Assembly: GCA_023935145.1 (NCBI GenBank) | Contig: CM043698.1 | Span: 80,370,001 to 80,434,000 of the forward strand | DNA length: 64,000 bases | Direction of reading: 5' to 3' | DNA from: Bretschneidera sinensis | Lineage: Eukaryota > Streptophyta > Magnoliopsida > Brassicales > Akaniaceae | Part shown: positions 12,201-21,959 of the stretch, one piece after another | How positions within the stretch are numbered: position 1 is the first letter of the stretch | How the letters are laid out: each line of letters opens with the position of its first letter | Position numbers and translations under genes: made by a program | Notes under the pieces: generated by a model | Database searches by the model: none | Told to the model about the DNA's origin: nothing | What the model saw: only the letters and a program-made list of their open reading frames with translations

Positions 12201-15200
12201 CACAAAATCTACTACATCTACTTCAGGTACAAAATAATTTCCTTCGACCCAAAAAAATAAGGGCATTGAACCACCTTTCCCTAAATACAACTAAGGGTCT
12301 CTCAATGCTATCAAAAGCTCTACAATTCCTCTCATTCCAAACTAACCAACAAATAGAAAAGGGAATCATAGAGTAAACTTTCTTAAGGTTCTTTGAGGTT
12401 TGAAACTCACTCCAAGCCCAAATTTCATCCTTCATGGAGCTGACAAAAACCCAATACATACCTAAAACCTTATAAACCATTTCACATAAAGCTCTAACCA
12501 AAGAACAGTCCACAAAAAATGAAACGCAGATTCTCCGCAACTTTTGCAAATAAAACAACGGTTCACCAACACCCTCCCCTTTCTTTGTAAATTATCTAAA
12601 GTAAGAATCTTCTCCCGAGCGGCTTCCAGCCCAAAAAAAACATACTTTCTTTGGGACACCGGAACACCAAATTGTTTTCCATGGAAAAATGGGGAAATAG
12701 TCTCGAGGAATTCCCATCTACAAGAATCTTATTCACCTCAAAACCTTTACCCTGACTATCCCTCCATCGAACCACATCCTCTTTAGACAAATCCATTTAT
12801 AGCTATACAAAGATTCCAACAAACTTTGAATTCTATCAACCTCCCAATCTTGAAAATTACGAATCAAAGGTACGTCCCACGAAATAATGCCATTTGACAT
12901 TGAGATATAACAAGAAATAAGAGCTTTTTTATCCCTCACAATTGCGAAAATCTCCAGAAACCGGTCTTTAAGAGGAGTATTACCAAACCACGAATCATGC
13001 CAAAGTCGATTTCTCCTACCATCACCCACCGACACTAAAATACAAGGACACAAGTTATCCCATCCCCTCCCAATCCATTTACACACCCCTACACCATAAG
13101 CCCCCTCCCCTTTTTTGACATCTACCCGCAAGAATCCATCCCAAACTTAGCTTCCACCACTTTTCTCCAAAAGTGATCTCTCCCTACCAAAAATCTCCAA
13201 AGTCATTTTCCCAAGAGAGCTTTATTGAATATGGTGAGAGACTTCAAATCAAGTCCCCCTCTTTCCATTGGTTGCGTAACCACTCCCATCTTACTAAATG
13301 ATATTTTTACTCCTCCCACGTATGACCCCACGGGAATCTTCTTTGAATATCTTCCAACCTTTTAGCAACAACACTAGGTATAGGAAATAGAGACAAGAAA
13401 TAAATTTGGAGGCTAGAAAGAATGCTTTTAATGAGACTAAGTCTTCCTCCTTTAGAGAGAAGGCGATTCTTCCACCCAGCTAACCGTTTTTCAACCTCTC
13501 CACAATTGAATTCCAAATGCTAACATCTTTAAACTTGGCTCCAAAAGGAAGACCAAGATAAGTAATAGGAAGTGATACCACATTGCCTCTCAACAAACTA
13601 GCAAGAGAACGGCCATTAATGCTTTCAACCAGAGGAATCAAATCACTCTTGCTAAAGTTGACCTTGAGCCCCGAGAAAGCCTCAAAACAAAGAACACACC
13701 GAATATCCAAGATTTGATTAGTTTTCGTCCCACAAAAGATAATTGTGTCATCTCCAAAAAGAAGATGTGACACACTTGCAATACCCCCTGCTCTCCCCAC
13801 CTTAAAGTCACTCAATAGCCCACCATCTACCGATTTAACCAACATTTTGCTCAATGCCTCCATAACCAAAGTAAACAAAAAAAGAGATAAAGGGTCTCTT
13901 GCCTTGGACCCCTCAAGGCTTTGAAATAGCCAGATTGACAACCATTAATAAGGATCGAAAAGGATGTTGAAGAAATATACTTGAAGATCCACTTACACCA
14001 TCTCCCCAAAACCCATCTCCTTTAAGAGGTAAATCACAAAATTCCAACACACATGATCAAAAACCTTCTCCATGCCTATCTTGCAAATCACCCATGCCCC
14101 TCCATCTTTTAAATGAGCATCCATCACTTCATTAGCAACCAAAGCGACATCCAAAATCTGTCTTCCCTCCGGGAAAGTATTTTGGAAAGGACTCACCACT
14201 TTAGAGATAACTTTCTTCAACCTACAAGTAAGGACCTTCGAGATGAGTTTATAAATGCACCCCACAAATTGGACGAAAATCTTTGATATTGAAAGGTCCC
14301 ACTTTTTTGGAATGAGGAAAATAAAGGTGGAATTGAGACTATCCACAAATTCACCCGTCAAATGGAACTCTTCAAAGAGCCGGAGAATATCCTCTTTAAG
14401 GACTTCCCAATTGTGCTTGATGAAAGCAATAGAAAAGTCATCAGGACCTAGAGCTTTGTCTCTATTACACTCCTTAAGAGCACAAGGAATCTCCTCTTCC
14501 TCAAAAGGGTGCCCAATCCACATTGCCTCCCTACTATCAATACTAGAAAACTCCAAACCATCCAAATTCGCCCAAGAATTGCAAGAGACTTGTAGTACGA
14601 ACAAATCGCCTCCTTTATACTCTCCTCCTCCTCAAACACCAAATCCCCTACTTCAATAGAGGCAATAAAGTTGTGTCTCCTATGCACAAGATTACACCTC
14701 ATAGGAGCACAACATGAACCAACAAAATTCATACCCATTCCCATTGACAAGAAAATGCACTTAACTTATTTCATCAGGATCCAAATACAACCTAATAATA
14801 TAAAAAGTGTCAAGGATCTATTTAAATATGAACCAAACACAAAAACGACAAGGTAAAATTCAGGTCTATTAAAATTTTATCATATAGATCAGTAAACTTA
14901 AGATCTTTATTACATCTAACTGTGAAAGACATCTTAAAGTCCTGTGCAGACACAAAAGGTAGTAATAAAGAAATAAATAACTAATTAAATAAAAGACAAC
15001 CAAACTAATGGAATAAAGAAGCAACTCTTAGCATCTTACCATCCCACATATTATCTAGAAAACAGAGAAAAAAATACTTCACTAGAGCACCTATTAGTTT
15101 ACCACACACTGGTATGTGCACCTTGCGCAAATTTTTCTATCATCTTTAGCAAATACATGTCAAGCCAAACCACAAATAAATTTGTTCATTACTTACCAAA

Positions 15201-16364
15201 AAGACAAATAAATTTGTTCAATCCTAGTGAACCTAAATTCTCAATTGGAATTTTCATGAGCAAGGAGAGACTCAGCAATCTCACTGTAAAATCAGATCAG
15301 TATTAATCACCTAGAAGATAATATCAACATTCTTAAAAAATAAAAAGCATGGTTTCAGATTTTCTTAACTAAAAAAGAATCCAAAAAGTAAGTGAATAAA
15401 AAGTTACCAGCAAACAGAAAGCATAATTAGCCAGAACATTCGCTGAAATAATTGATAGGACAGAATGCAAAATGGAAAGAGAATCTCACACAAATGTAGA
15501 ATACCTCAAAGAGAGATTTCAATTCAGAGTCCTCAACATTACTATTGATATTCCGAACAAATAATGTTCTTGAAGGATGTTCTCCATAAGGATGTTCCCC
15601 TGCAACTGTTCCCACACCATTTGGAAGGGCATAATGACCAATCCCATTTGTAACAACCCCATCTATGTTCATCTTTGACATACCAATGCTAAGGGTCTCC
15701 TGGAGTTCAAAATCCAATTCCATCCCCCCTCCACTGCCAAAGAGATCGTACTCTTCCAAATCCTCCAATTGATTAGGCAGTCCACTCAAGTCAAAATCGT
15801 CCATTATGCCAGCAAGGAGCTCATCTTCATCGTCAGGAAGTAGGTTGCCTAATGCATTTAGTTCATTGCCTTCAAGATGATCCTTCTCTTCACTTTCTAA
15901 GTCAAGTTTATTTAAAGTAGGTGAGCTATCATCAGCAGAGAGACCTGAATGTTCCGAATCAGCAAAATTCACTGCATGTTGGCACAAACAAGTCTGAGAG
16001 CTCATTCTGTGTACAATTGAATTCACAATAAGCATTTTAGAACATCTCACACATACACTTTTCATGTGGAAGTACAGGCAGTGAACAAGAAAACAAGCTT
16101 GCATCACTTGAAGTATGATATCCATCGGTTCCATGAGGAATTCCCCATGCCCGACTTCCAATCTTTCTAGAAATAATTAGTGATGGAGTATCGGATGAAC
16201 CTACAAAACAAATATAGACAACCGATCAAGATATGACATATATGTATGTATCATATATAACACGTGCTGACTTGCACATGTTTGTAACTCAGCTTTAATC
16301 AGAGGACATAAGAGAGGGAACCTTCAGAATGACCTAATACCATATCCTTTGAATCTTGCTCCAT
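156..16364 (-). CDS. Mei2-like RNA-binding protein, N-terminal 310 residues (gene continues past left edge)
   Basis: Five minus-strand coding exons are visible: 16364-16322, 16200-16057, 15971-15505, 525-367 and 272-156. All junctions are GT-AG and together they give 930 nt in one frame. The ATG at 16364-16362 begins [15 protein letters not shown]. The N-terminal part has the family motifs [16 protein letters not shown] and [12 protein letters not shown] and is acidic up to about residue 150. RRM1 covers about residues 197-271 ([17 protein letters not shown] then [18 protein letters not shown]) and RRM2 starts near 282 ([17 protein letters not shown]). The C-terminal Mei2-type RRM3 that defines the family must lie to the left of the window. 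Plant Mei2-like proteins are RNA-binding regulators of meiosis and vegetative development; that role is family knowledge. The first donor (GAAG|GTTCCC) is weak. No stop or frameshift is seen in the exons, so the gene looks intact apart from its very large intron. Confidence 0.93.
367..525 (-). CDS. Mei2-like coding exon 4 (second part of RRM1)
   Basis: A 159-bp exon of exactly 53 codons, from [18 protein letters not shown] to LDIHFSIPK. It contains the RNP1-type segment of RRM1 and is preceded by acceptor TTGCTACAAG/TGTAG in minus orientation and followed by donor GTATGA. It completes the RRM begun 15 kb away at 15505. It has no ATG-initiated open frame and is found only by its family resemblance and splice sites. 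Confidence 0.92.
526..2129. other. Intron sequence without recognised gene
   Basis: AT-rich intron DNA. The stretch at 1670-2093 is open in two plus frames but is low complexity (Phe, Leu, Ser rich from T-rich DNA) with no recognisable domain. No RNA gene was seen. Confidence 0.6.
2141..2302 (-). mobile_element. LINE A, 3' end (interrupted by Copia)
   Basis: Begins with a T-run (2139-2149), which is the poly-A tail read on the plus strand, followed by sequence similar to the start of LINE B at 12130 (gcaccaagagggtgcaa, then ctccacaaaatct-like text). It resumes after the Copia insertion at 7614. The target duplication TTGAGACTTCT is present at 2130-2140 and 8331-8341, so the whole interrupted LINE is bounded. 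Confidence 0.8.
2303..3138 (+). repeat. 5' LTR of the Copia element
   Basis: Starts TGTTGTTATTTGCC and ends GATTTCCAACA. A TATA box, CTATAAAAGGGG, lies at about 2650-2661. The U3 part has CAGCA/GCACAC-rich text (2440-2560). Several open frames in it (for example 2413-2655 plus, 2673-2987 minus) recur in the 3' LTR and are not genes. Confidence 0.95.
3140..3172 (+). promoter_or_regulatory. Duplicated primer-binding site of the Copia element
   Basis: TGGTATCAGAGC, the complement of the 3' end of initiator-methionine tRNA, occurs at 3140-3151, one base after the LTR, and again at 3161-3172. Copia elements normally show one copy at the first position. Confidence 0.9.
3357..6692 (+). pseudogene. 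Copia gag-pol polyprotein, one open frame with internal deletions
   Basis: An uninterrupted frame of 1,111 codons, shorter than the 1,300-1,450 usual for Copia. The gag start ([15 protein letters not shown], about residue 21) is present but gag is cut after about residue 130. Three 20-residue arginine/glycine-rich repeats follow, then a CCHC knuckle ([14 protein letters not shown], about 227), protease [11 protein letters not shown] (about 286), and integrase with HADLWGP, RTDNG and PQQNGVAE holding the D, D and E. RT keeps its N-terminal block (KARLVANGF) but jumps from the FSP motif to YVINGLL, which stands where YVDD should be, so most of the palm and both catalytic aspartates are gone. 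RNase H is reduced to its C-terminal tail. The frame opens with TTG; ATA at 3396-3398 stands where gag would be expected to start and the first in-frame ATG is at 3555. Confidence 0.92.
3835..4014 (+). repeat. Three tandem 60-bp repeats in Copia gag
   Basis: Units begin at about 3835, 3895 and 3955, each encoding [16 protein letters not shown] plus four residues, with few base differences. The period is a multiple of three, so the frame is kept. They lie just upstream of the CCHC knuckle and add basic, RNA-binding-like sequence. Confidence 0.93.
6775..7608 (+). repeat. 3' LTR of the Copia element
   Basis: Nearly identical to 2303-3138; the largest difference is a missing GG at about 7560. 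It is preceded by a weak purine tract (acaaaggtagagat) that would serve as the plus-strand primer. Confidence 0.95.
7614..8330 (-). mobile_element. LINE A, remainder (5'-truncated, reverse transcriptase C-terminal region)
   Basis: Continues LINE A after the Copia insertion. It is similar to 12250-13050 of LINE B throughout (for example the text around ccaaaccacgagtcctgccaaagcc). It covers the zinc-binding C-terminal region of a LINE reverse transcriptase and is decayed by stops. It ends at the right target duplication, 8331-8341. A 14-bp text ttaggatactcaac occurs twice (about 8089 and 8153). Confidence 0.75.
8342..9040. other. Intron sequence without recognised feature
   Basis: Nothing gene-like is seen. 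It contains short A/T runs and a purine-rich patch near 8600-8640. Confidence 0.5.
9045..9350. other. Possible organelle-derived (mitochondrial) DNA patch
   Basis: The composition (about half GC, for example ggggcttacgaacgagcgga and gatttgccgccggttgcgcc) differs sharply from the surrounding AT-rich intron. It reads like plant mitochondrial intergenic DNA and lies about 50 bp from a plastid-type trnD remnant. The origin is inference; no organelle protein gene is recognised. Confidence 0.4.
9404..9482 (+). pseudogene. trnD-GUC: Decayed plastid-type trnD-GUC
   Basis: GGGATTGTAGTTCAATCGGT opens the sequence and GGTTCGAGCC with CAGTCCT closes it, matching the acceptor, D-arm and T-arm of plastid tRNA-Asp. 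The anticodon GTC is kept (gtgtcaagg). The anticodon stem and variable region carry mismatches and extra bases, so it cannot fold normally. Plant mitochondria also carry a plastid-derived trnD, so transfer through the mitochondrion would fit the neighbouring patch. Confidence 0.8.
9694..10719 (-). mobile_element. TRIM (terminal-repeat retrotransposon in miniature)
   Basis: A 1,026-bp element with LTRs 9694-9909 (216 bp) and 10518-10719 (202 bp), both TGTTGACAAGAAG...CTCTCAACA, and target duplication ATATA at 9689-9693 and 10720-10724. In minus orientation the LTR at 10518 is followed by a primer site TGGTATTAAAGC (10506-10517; ten of twelve bases fit initiator-Met tRNA), and the purine tract TTGAGGGGGAG precedes the other LTR. 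The 608-bp interior has no retroviral coding; the open frames at 10152-10451 are T-rich low complexity. Confidence 0.88.
10725..11555. other. Intron sequence without recognised feature
   Basis: No gene or element is recognised. Short related phrases (gaaaagttagatt, ggaaagttaggtt, gaaaagttggatt) recur at about 10815, 10885 and 10965 and near 8890, suggesting old local duplication. Confidence 0.5.
12117..14680 (-). mobile_element. LINE B, 5'-truncated non-LTR retrotransposon
   Basis: A 2,564-bp element with poly-A (plus-strand T-run 12117-12130) at the left and target duplication TATGCACAA at 12107-12115 and 14681-14689. On the minus strand it encodes a LINE reverse transcriptase: [18 protein letters not shown] (about 14450), [14 protein letters not shown] and [10 protein letters not shown] with the catalytic DD (about 13740-13890), then the zinc-binding C-terminal region (about 12560-12220, [13 protein letters not shown]). 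Several frameshifts and stops break it. It is the closest relative of LINE A in the window. Confidence 0.9.
12223..14604 (-). pseudogene. LINE B reverse transcriptase, broken
   Basis: Open pieces at 14604-13993, 13941-13480, 13516-13307, 13131-12733 and 12558-12223 follow in protein order but in different frames, so at least four frame breaks are present. The endonuclease half is missing because of 5' truncation. Non-functional. Confidence 0.85.
15113..15504. other. Intron sequence next to the donor, no feature
   Basis: AT-rich intron DNA between the 489-bp duplication and the RRM1 donor. Nothing recognised. Confidence 0.5.
15505..16364 (-). CDS. Mei2-like coding exons 1-3 (N-terminus and first part of RRM1)
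   Basis: Exon 16364-16322 holds the start codon, and its 5' untranslated leader starts at 16375 after a TTCTTGCAG acceptor. Exon 16200-16057 follows a 121-bp intron. Exon 15971-15505 follows an 85-bp intron whose junction codon TTG restores the conserved PHEKL-N sequence. The third exon ends in LFE, with GAG joined to donor GTATTC, in the middle of RRM1. The longest open stretch across this block, 16161-15427, is not the real reading: it runs through the small intron in another frame and past the donor. Confidence 0.9.
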
Positions 16365-17295
16365 TTAATTAGTTTCTGCAAGAACAAGTGAAAGTTAAGC
16401 TATCATAAAATTTAAATTTTCTGGAACTTTGTTGCGCCCATCAAAAAGCCATACATAAAGACAGAAACAGATAAACACAGTAAGCATTGAAGAATATGTG
16501 ACTTCATCTTGACAAACATGTTCCAAAAGCGCAATCATATAGAAGAATTGAATGCCTAAAGCACAAGACATTACCAGTTTAGTTTGATGATCTTTTACCC
16601 CATTTGTCTGGTTGGGAAAATGCTAAACAAGCCTTTATGGGATACAATTCTATATCAATCAGTTACCAAAAAACACTATCAAGTTATAATTACGCCATGA
16701 TTCTCTTTAATCTCGCCTCTTTTAGTGAAGAAAACTACATTTCCCCTCTCTTCTCTCTGTATACGCACAAATAAACCACCCACCTAATGCTCAAGATCAC
16801 GCAGAGACTCAAACAGGGCATGCACTAAAGGCTTTAACGATCTTTATCAGCGTGAAATCTAAACTCTCGCACAGGAATCGTTTTAATCAACTGATAATTA
16901 TAACTATAATACAGTAATGATAGTACAAACAGAATCAACTGCAGTTTGACTAGGAATTCAAGTAAATGAACAAAATTGAATCGTGATCAAATTATGCGAA
17001 AAAGAGAACCCATATGAAATGTGGCCCAAAATCAAACAGAAAAGAGACGAAATATCAACTCAAACAGCAATAAGCTTCACTTAATAGCAAGTCAACACAA
17101 ATTCTAAACTCATGCATTTGATCAAATTAAGCCCAAATTCACTAGTTCATCATTAGTTAGAGAACACCAAGAAGTACAAATTAATTAATTATAAACGCAA
17201 CAGGCTGTAACAGTCAACCACAAACGAAAGATAAAAAGAAAGGAAAAGTAAAAATAATAAACCCAAAAAATTTAAGAAGAAAATAACTGAAGTAC

Positions 17296-17600
17296 CTCCA
17301 AAAATTGAGAAGCATAAAGAGAGAGCACCTTTCAGAGAGAATAAACGGATGAGACTTAAAGAGAGTTCATCGAAGATAGAAATTAGGCAGATTCCAAATA
17401 AGATTTTTGTCTTGATCAAAAATTTATTTATAAACTAACAGATACGCATGCAGAGAGAGATAAAGTTCCGTAGAAGCAGAGATATTTCTTTCTTATACTC
17501 TTCTACTTCCTCCTCTCTCGCCGTGAAACTAGAGACAAAAACTAAAGAGAGAAACCAAAAGAAAATAAAAGAGGAAGTGAGGGGAAAAATATTTTAGAGA
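17296..17600 (-). promoter_or_regulatory. Probable 5' untranslated exon and leader intron of the Mei2-like gene
   Basis: A donor-like GAG|GTACTT at 17296/17295 can pair with the acceptor before 16375, giving a 920-bp leader intron, a common arrangement in plant regulatory genes. Upstream, 17440-17760 is rich in GA/CT runs (for example 17701-17712), typical of plant 5' leaders and core promoters. The transcription start and TATA box were not identified. The outer limit 17600 is a guess. Confidence 0.5.
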
Positions 17601-19418
17601 GATGAACAAAGAAAAATAAAAGCAGAAAGCAGAGGACAATGATTGGAGGGAAATAAATTATTTAGAGAAACTAACATTTAACAAAAACAAAAACAGTAAA
17701 CTCTCTCTCTCTCGGTTACTTACACTTTCTCTCTCTAAAAAAATACAAATAAAATAGTGTAAACATTTTCTCTCTCCACAAAAACACGAAAATTCGGCTG
17801 TATTTGAATTCTGTTTGGCGTCCGTTGACACGAGCGCAACACAAACACTCCTTTAATTTCCTTTTCTCTTCCCCCTTTAATTTTCAGATTTAAAAAGAAA
17901 TAAAATTTTACTAATAAAATCGACAAAGTTCCTAATTTTTTTTCATCCAACAAAATTTGCACGCGTGTAAATCTCCGATGAGAAAGAGTGTAGTGGATTT
18001 TTTCTTGTTCAATGCGGTCGGGCTGGTGACGTCTTGCTGCGTCGGCAAAAAGTGAAAGATTCGGTTACTGTAAAATTCTTATTAATACATGGTGTTGAAC
18101 TCATTTTTACATTAGATTTTTTCTTGTTCAGTGTGATCGGGCTGGTGATGTTTTGTTGCGTCAGCAAAAGGTAAAAGATTCAGCTGCTGTGAAATTTTTA
18201 TTTATATACGGTGTAATGCTTATTTTTAAATTAGGTTTGAAATTTTATTGGTAGTTTTTAAATAATTTTATTGAAAATAAATAGATATTATTAATAAAAA
18301 AATTTAAAATTATCGATAAAATTTTATTAAATAAAAATAAAATATCCATATAAAACAAGTATGTATTTCACCGAGAATGATCTCCACCAATGAGATGGCT
18401 GCCACGTTTGCTATTGCAGTTTTATGGACCCTGAAAATCCATGAAAGCTAATGCAATCAATCAATTATATTGTACCTTGGAAAATAGGCTACCGCTCAAC
18501 CTTAGCTTGTCTTTACCATTAAATTGATCCAACAAATAAATCTTTTAATTATCCATTGTATCCAATTAAATTTTTCATCAAATTTAATTCATGTGGTTAA
18601 TGTTATTGTTAAGTAGAAAAAATAATTGAGTTTTAAATTATTTAGCCATCAATCATATTAAAATCGAGAACATCTATACTTGGATTTGTATATTTAGGTT
18701 GTCCTTTTAAAGAGTTATTTAATATTACCTTAAAAGAGTTTTATGTAATTGATGAAATATTGATTATATTGTTAGCCTGTCGTTGAACAAAATCAAAAGC
18801 TAAATAATATGACCGAGTGGCTAAATTGTTATTTATGATGTGGCAATAACACTAACGGAATTAGAAATATTGAACAGAGAGATTTAATTTAACAAAATTA
18901 ATAGTCGGGAGATTTATTCATCACAATTCAAAGTCTAATGATCGATTTGATCAAGGGAGTAAACTATAATGACCAACGATGTTAATTTAGCCATTCGAAT
19001 TGAGATTAACAATATTGACACTCTCTCAATTCATTCTCGTACTTCAAATGAGAAATTTTATACTATCAAAGTGATAATTTTTTTCTCTCACTAACATATT
19101 TTAAAAGAGAATTTTCACCCAAAAAAATCTAAGTTTAGGGGAAAATATCAAAAATCTCATAATTTCACTTATATAAGTCCTTATTTGATCAAGTAAAATA
19201 TTGATGTGGCACTACATAATTCATGAGTGTTAATGGAACCATTAGTTGTTGTTTTTTCCCTTTTTTTGCTTATGCTAAAAATCTTGATAGTTTTAACTTT
19301 TAACCTACTATATGCTATCTCCAAGTTAATATAGAGTTTAATTTGGGACGACATGTTTGAAATCATATTATTTGTTGTAAAATTGTTGTAGTTGTTGATA
19401 TAATATATTGATATAATA
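17601..19418. other. Intergenic DNA upstream of the Mei2-like gene
   Basis: Apart from CT runs near 17701 and the 119-bp duplication, no gene or element is recognised. The region is AT-rich with short chance frames only. Confidence 0.5.
17996..18233. repeat. Diverged 119-bp tandem duplication upstream of the Mei2-like gene
   Basis: Two units, from 17996 and 18115, share gattttttcttgttca and cgggctggtga with roughly 15-20% mismatch. CpG-containing text (gtgacgtcttgctgcgtcgg) in unit 1 reads gtgatgttttgttgcgtcag in unit 2, the C-to-T pattern of methylated DNA decay. Confidence 0.8.
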
Positions 19419-19429
19419 ACATAGTTGTG

Positions 19430-20207
19430 GAGCGACCAACCATTGTAGGTAGTTCTAAGTATATTTCATGATAGCTCACCCACTGAATTTGTAAATGATA
19501 AGTTATAGCCTCAGCAGCCATTTCCCCACAATTAGAATTGAAGCAAAAAGCCGACTTGTCAAAATTTACTACTTGCCCATAACTAACCTTATATAATGCC
19601 AAAACATTATAAAGTGTTGCGCATTCATCAAGATTTGCCCGACAAAAAAGAATATTGTCGTCAGCAAAGAACAAATATGAAACAGTTGGCCCATTACGAC
19701 TACCTTTAACTCTATGAATTAACCCTGATTGCTCTTTTTGCCTAATAAAAAGGGACAACACTTCTGCATATAATAAAAACAAATAAGGGGATAAAGGGTC
19801 ACCTTGCCGAAGACCTCAAGAAAGTGTGATGCTTCCTTTTGGTTCACCATTAATCATAATCGAATACGAAACTATAGACACACAACGCATTATAAGCTGA
19901 ATCTAGTTATGACTAAAACTCATCATGTCCATAACTCCTTCCAAAAAACACCATTCCACCCGATCATAAGCCTTACTCATATCAAGTTTTAACACCATCA
20001 ACCTCTTTTTACCTCCTTTTTTATTCTTTAACTTATGCAAAAGCTCATAAGCCACCAAAAAATTATTGGTAATCAGACACCCTGCACAAAGGCACTTTGA
20101 TAAGGGCCAATAATTAATGGAAGAACAATTTTCAATCTATCACCTAAAACTTTAGCAATAATTTTATACAAAACATTGCAAATGCTGATAGGCCAAAACT
20201 GAGATAC
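19430..20207 (-). pseudogene. LINE C reverse transcriptase, middle part (inverted segment)
   Basis: Minus-strand palm region with FFADDNILFC at about 19680 and upstream [19 protein letters not shown] (about 20190-20135) and LKLDMSKAYDRVEW-like text (about 19995-19950). Frames change between blocks. The continuation toward the N-terminus is at 24954, beyond the nested Gypsy element. Confidence 0.85.
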
Positions 20208-21959
20208 TGAAAATCAATATTAGTGTTAACCAAGAGTAATTCACATTTTGTCTCAAAGATTGCACATAACGCAAGGCACAAATAATCATTAAATTTCACT
20301 CAAATCCAAAAGTAATCCAAACATCAATCTTAAAATCGTTATTGACTCTTAACATCCATCTTACCACAATCCATTAATCCAAACACCCGGATAATTTTAT
20401 GCATAACATTCATGAATACAAGTCCTGGCCTCTAAAACATGATAAATTTCGTGATGTCAATCACAAAAACACGCTCTATATGCTTACACTTCAAACCACT
20501 ATCCACTATTTTAGAAAAATCACATTACATTGGATCAATAGGTCTTTAATAGGCTTGTAACGTTAGGCTAAGGTAAAGGTTAAGAAAAAATGGGAAAGAT
20601 TCACGAGAAAAAGAACTCAATCTCTTAGCTTTAAACACAATCACTTTTAAGCATTAGATAACCTTTACTTCAACACCCAACTCTTTCAACCATTTTTCGA
20701 GCATTTCTTTCAACAAATCACCATTTTTTTTTCTTTTTCTTTCTTTCTTCTTTCTTTGCCAATTCTTTTTTTTTTATTTTGGCACATAACCATTCACCTT
20801 CTTTTTCATTATCATTTTTTTTTTATTTTTCACAACCCCCAACTTATGTCCTTTAATGTACTTGGGTTATGGTAGTGATATTTTTTCATATTTCCACCCT
20901 TACTCCTTTTAAGTGATTCTCACAACATATGTATAATTAAGTTCTTTTAAAAGAAAGGTAAAGATAAAATATTTTTAGGCTCATAAAGGTAAGTAAATGG
21001 TTTATTGAAAGAAACAAGGCTCAATTTTTCTTTTCAAGAAAAAAGTCTCAAATAGGTGACTAGTGATAAATATAGCAATGGTAGGTTTGAAAAGCTCAAA
21101 CGGTCCAAAAATGGCCTATATCATATCCTAAGTAGTATGCATTCTAGGAATTCGCCTCAAGTGGTTATCAAGTAAGTTCTAGAGCTTGTCGAGACCGTAA
21201 AAATATTCACAAAATAATCACACATAAAACTTTTCTAAATGTTTAAGACTAATCATATTATCTTACCACAAACTAGAGTCTCAAACCAAATGAAGATTGA
21301 TGCTTAAATTAATTTCAAACCGAAGCAAGATTTAACTTCTTCTAAATGCTATATGTTATCTCAATTAAGTTTATATCATTGACATGTAAATTGACTCTAA
21401 GGCTAACACCAAACACGCTAAAAACAAACAAAAATGACACCAAACAGTTCAATGATATGCAATAAGAAATGCGTATCCTCCACCCCCAACTTAAGATAAG
21501 CATTGTCCTCAATATAAAAGCAAAAGTTAAGGAAACTTCCTTTTTAAACAAAGGTGCATGGAGCTGAAAGTTGTGCACGATCATTTGAACTGCTTCGTTT
21601 ATTTATCTTTGAAAAATAAATACTAAAGTAAAACTGGAAAACAGCAAAATAATAATAATAAACAAAAAAAAAGAAATATGAAAAACAGTAAAAGTAAAAG
21701 GATATGTTGTGGGTTGCCTCTCATGAGCGCTAAGTTTTACATCTTCAGCCAAACGCTTTTATTCTCTTCTTGAAAAACATGAGTTGGATGCACCAGCCAC
21801 TGCTTTATTGCTAAATTTGGTGCTTGTATGTTTTTAAGAGGCCTCAAGGATGTCATCAGTAACACCCGCAGATTCTGGCTCGATATATGCTCTTGTGAAG
21901 CCATGGGTGAGGGTGGACTCCAATGGATTAAGGTGATGGACCTTTTTTCATAAATGAGT

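Larger units (their letters stand above)
11556..15112. repeat. 489-bp tandem duplication, second copy split by LINE B
   Basis: Copy 1 is 11556-12044. Copy 2 starts at 12045, is interrupted at 12116 and resumes at 14690, ending about 15112. The copies share tattacttttaYcagttagt at the start and accacacactgg at the end, with scattered substitutions and small gaps. The open frames at 11590 and 14671 are the two copies of the same stretch and have no recognisable domain. Confidence 0.9.
526..15504 (-). other. 14,979-bp intron inside RRM1 of the Mei2-like gene
   Basis: The donor GTATTC at 15504 and the acceptor TGTAG at 526 join LFE to QYGD in phase. About two thirds of the intron is recognisable mobile DNA: LINE A with Copia inside (2141-8330), TRIM (9694-10719) and LINE B (12117-14680). 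The rest (526-2129, 8342-9040, 10725-11555 and 15113-15504) shows no gene. Most open frames read in it belong to elements or are chance. Confidence 0.88.

Noticed and set aside
15427..16161. The 244-codon open frame taken as one exon with its ATG at 16161
   Set aside because: It reads through an 85-bp intron in the wrong frame and past the donor at 15504; splice-based reading restores the conserved Mei2-like sequence.
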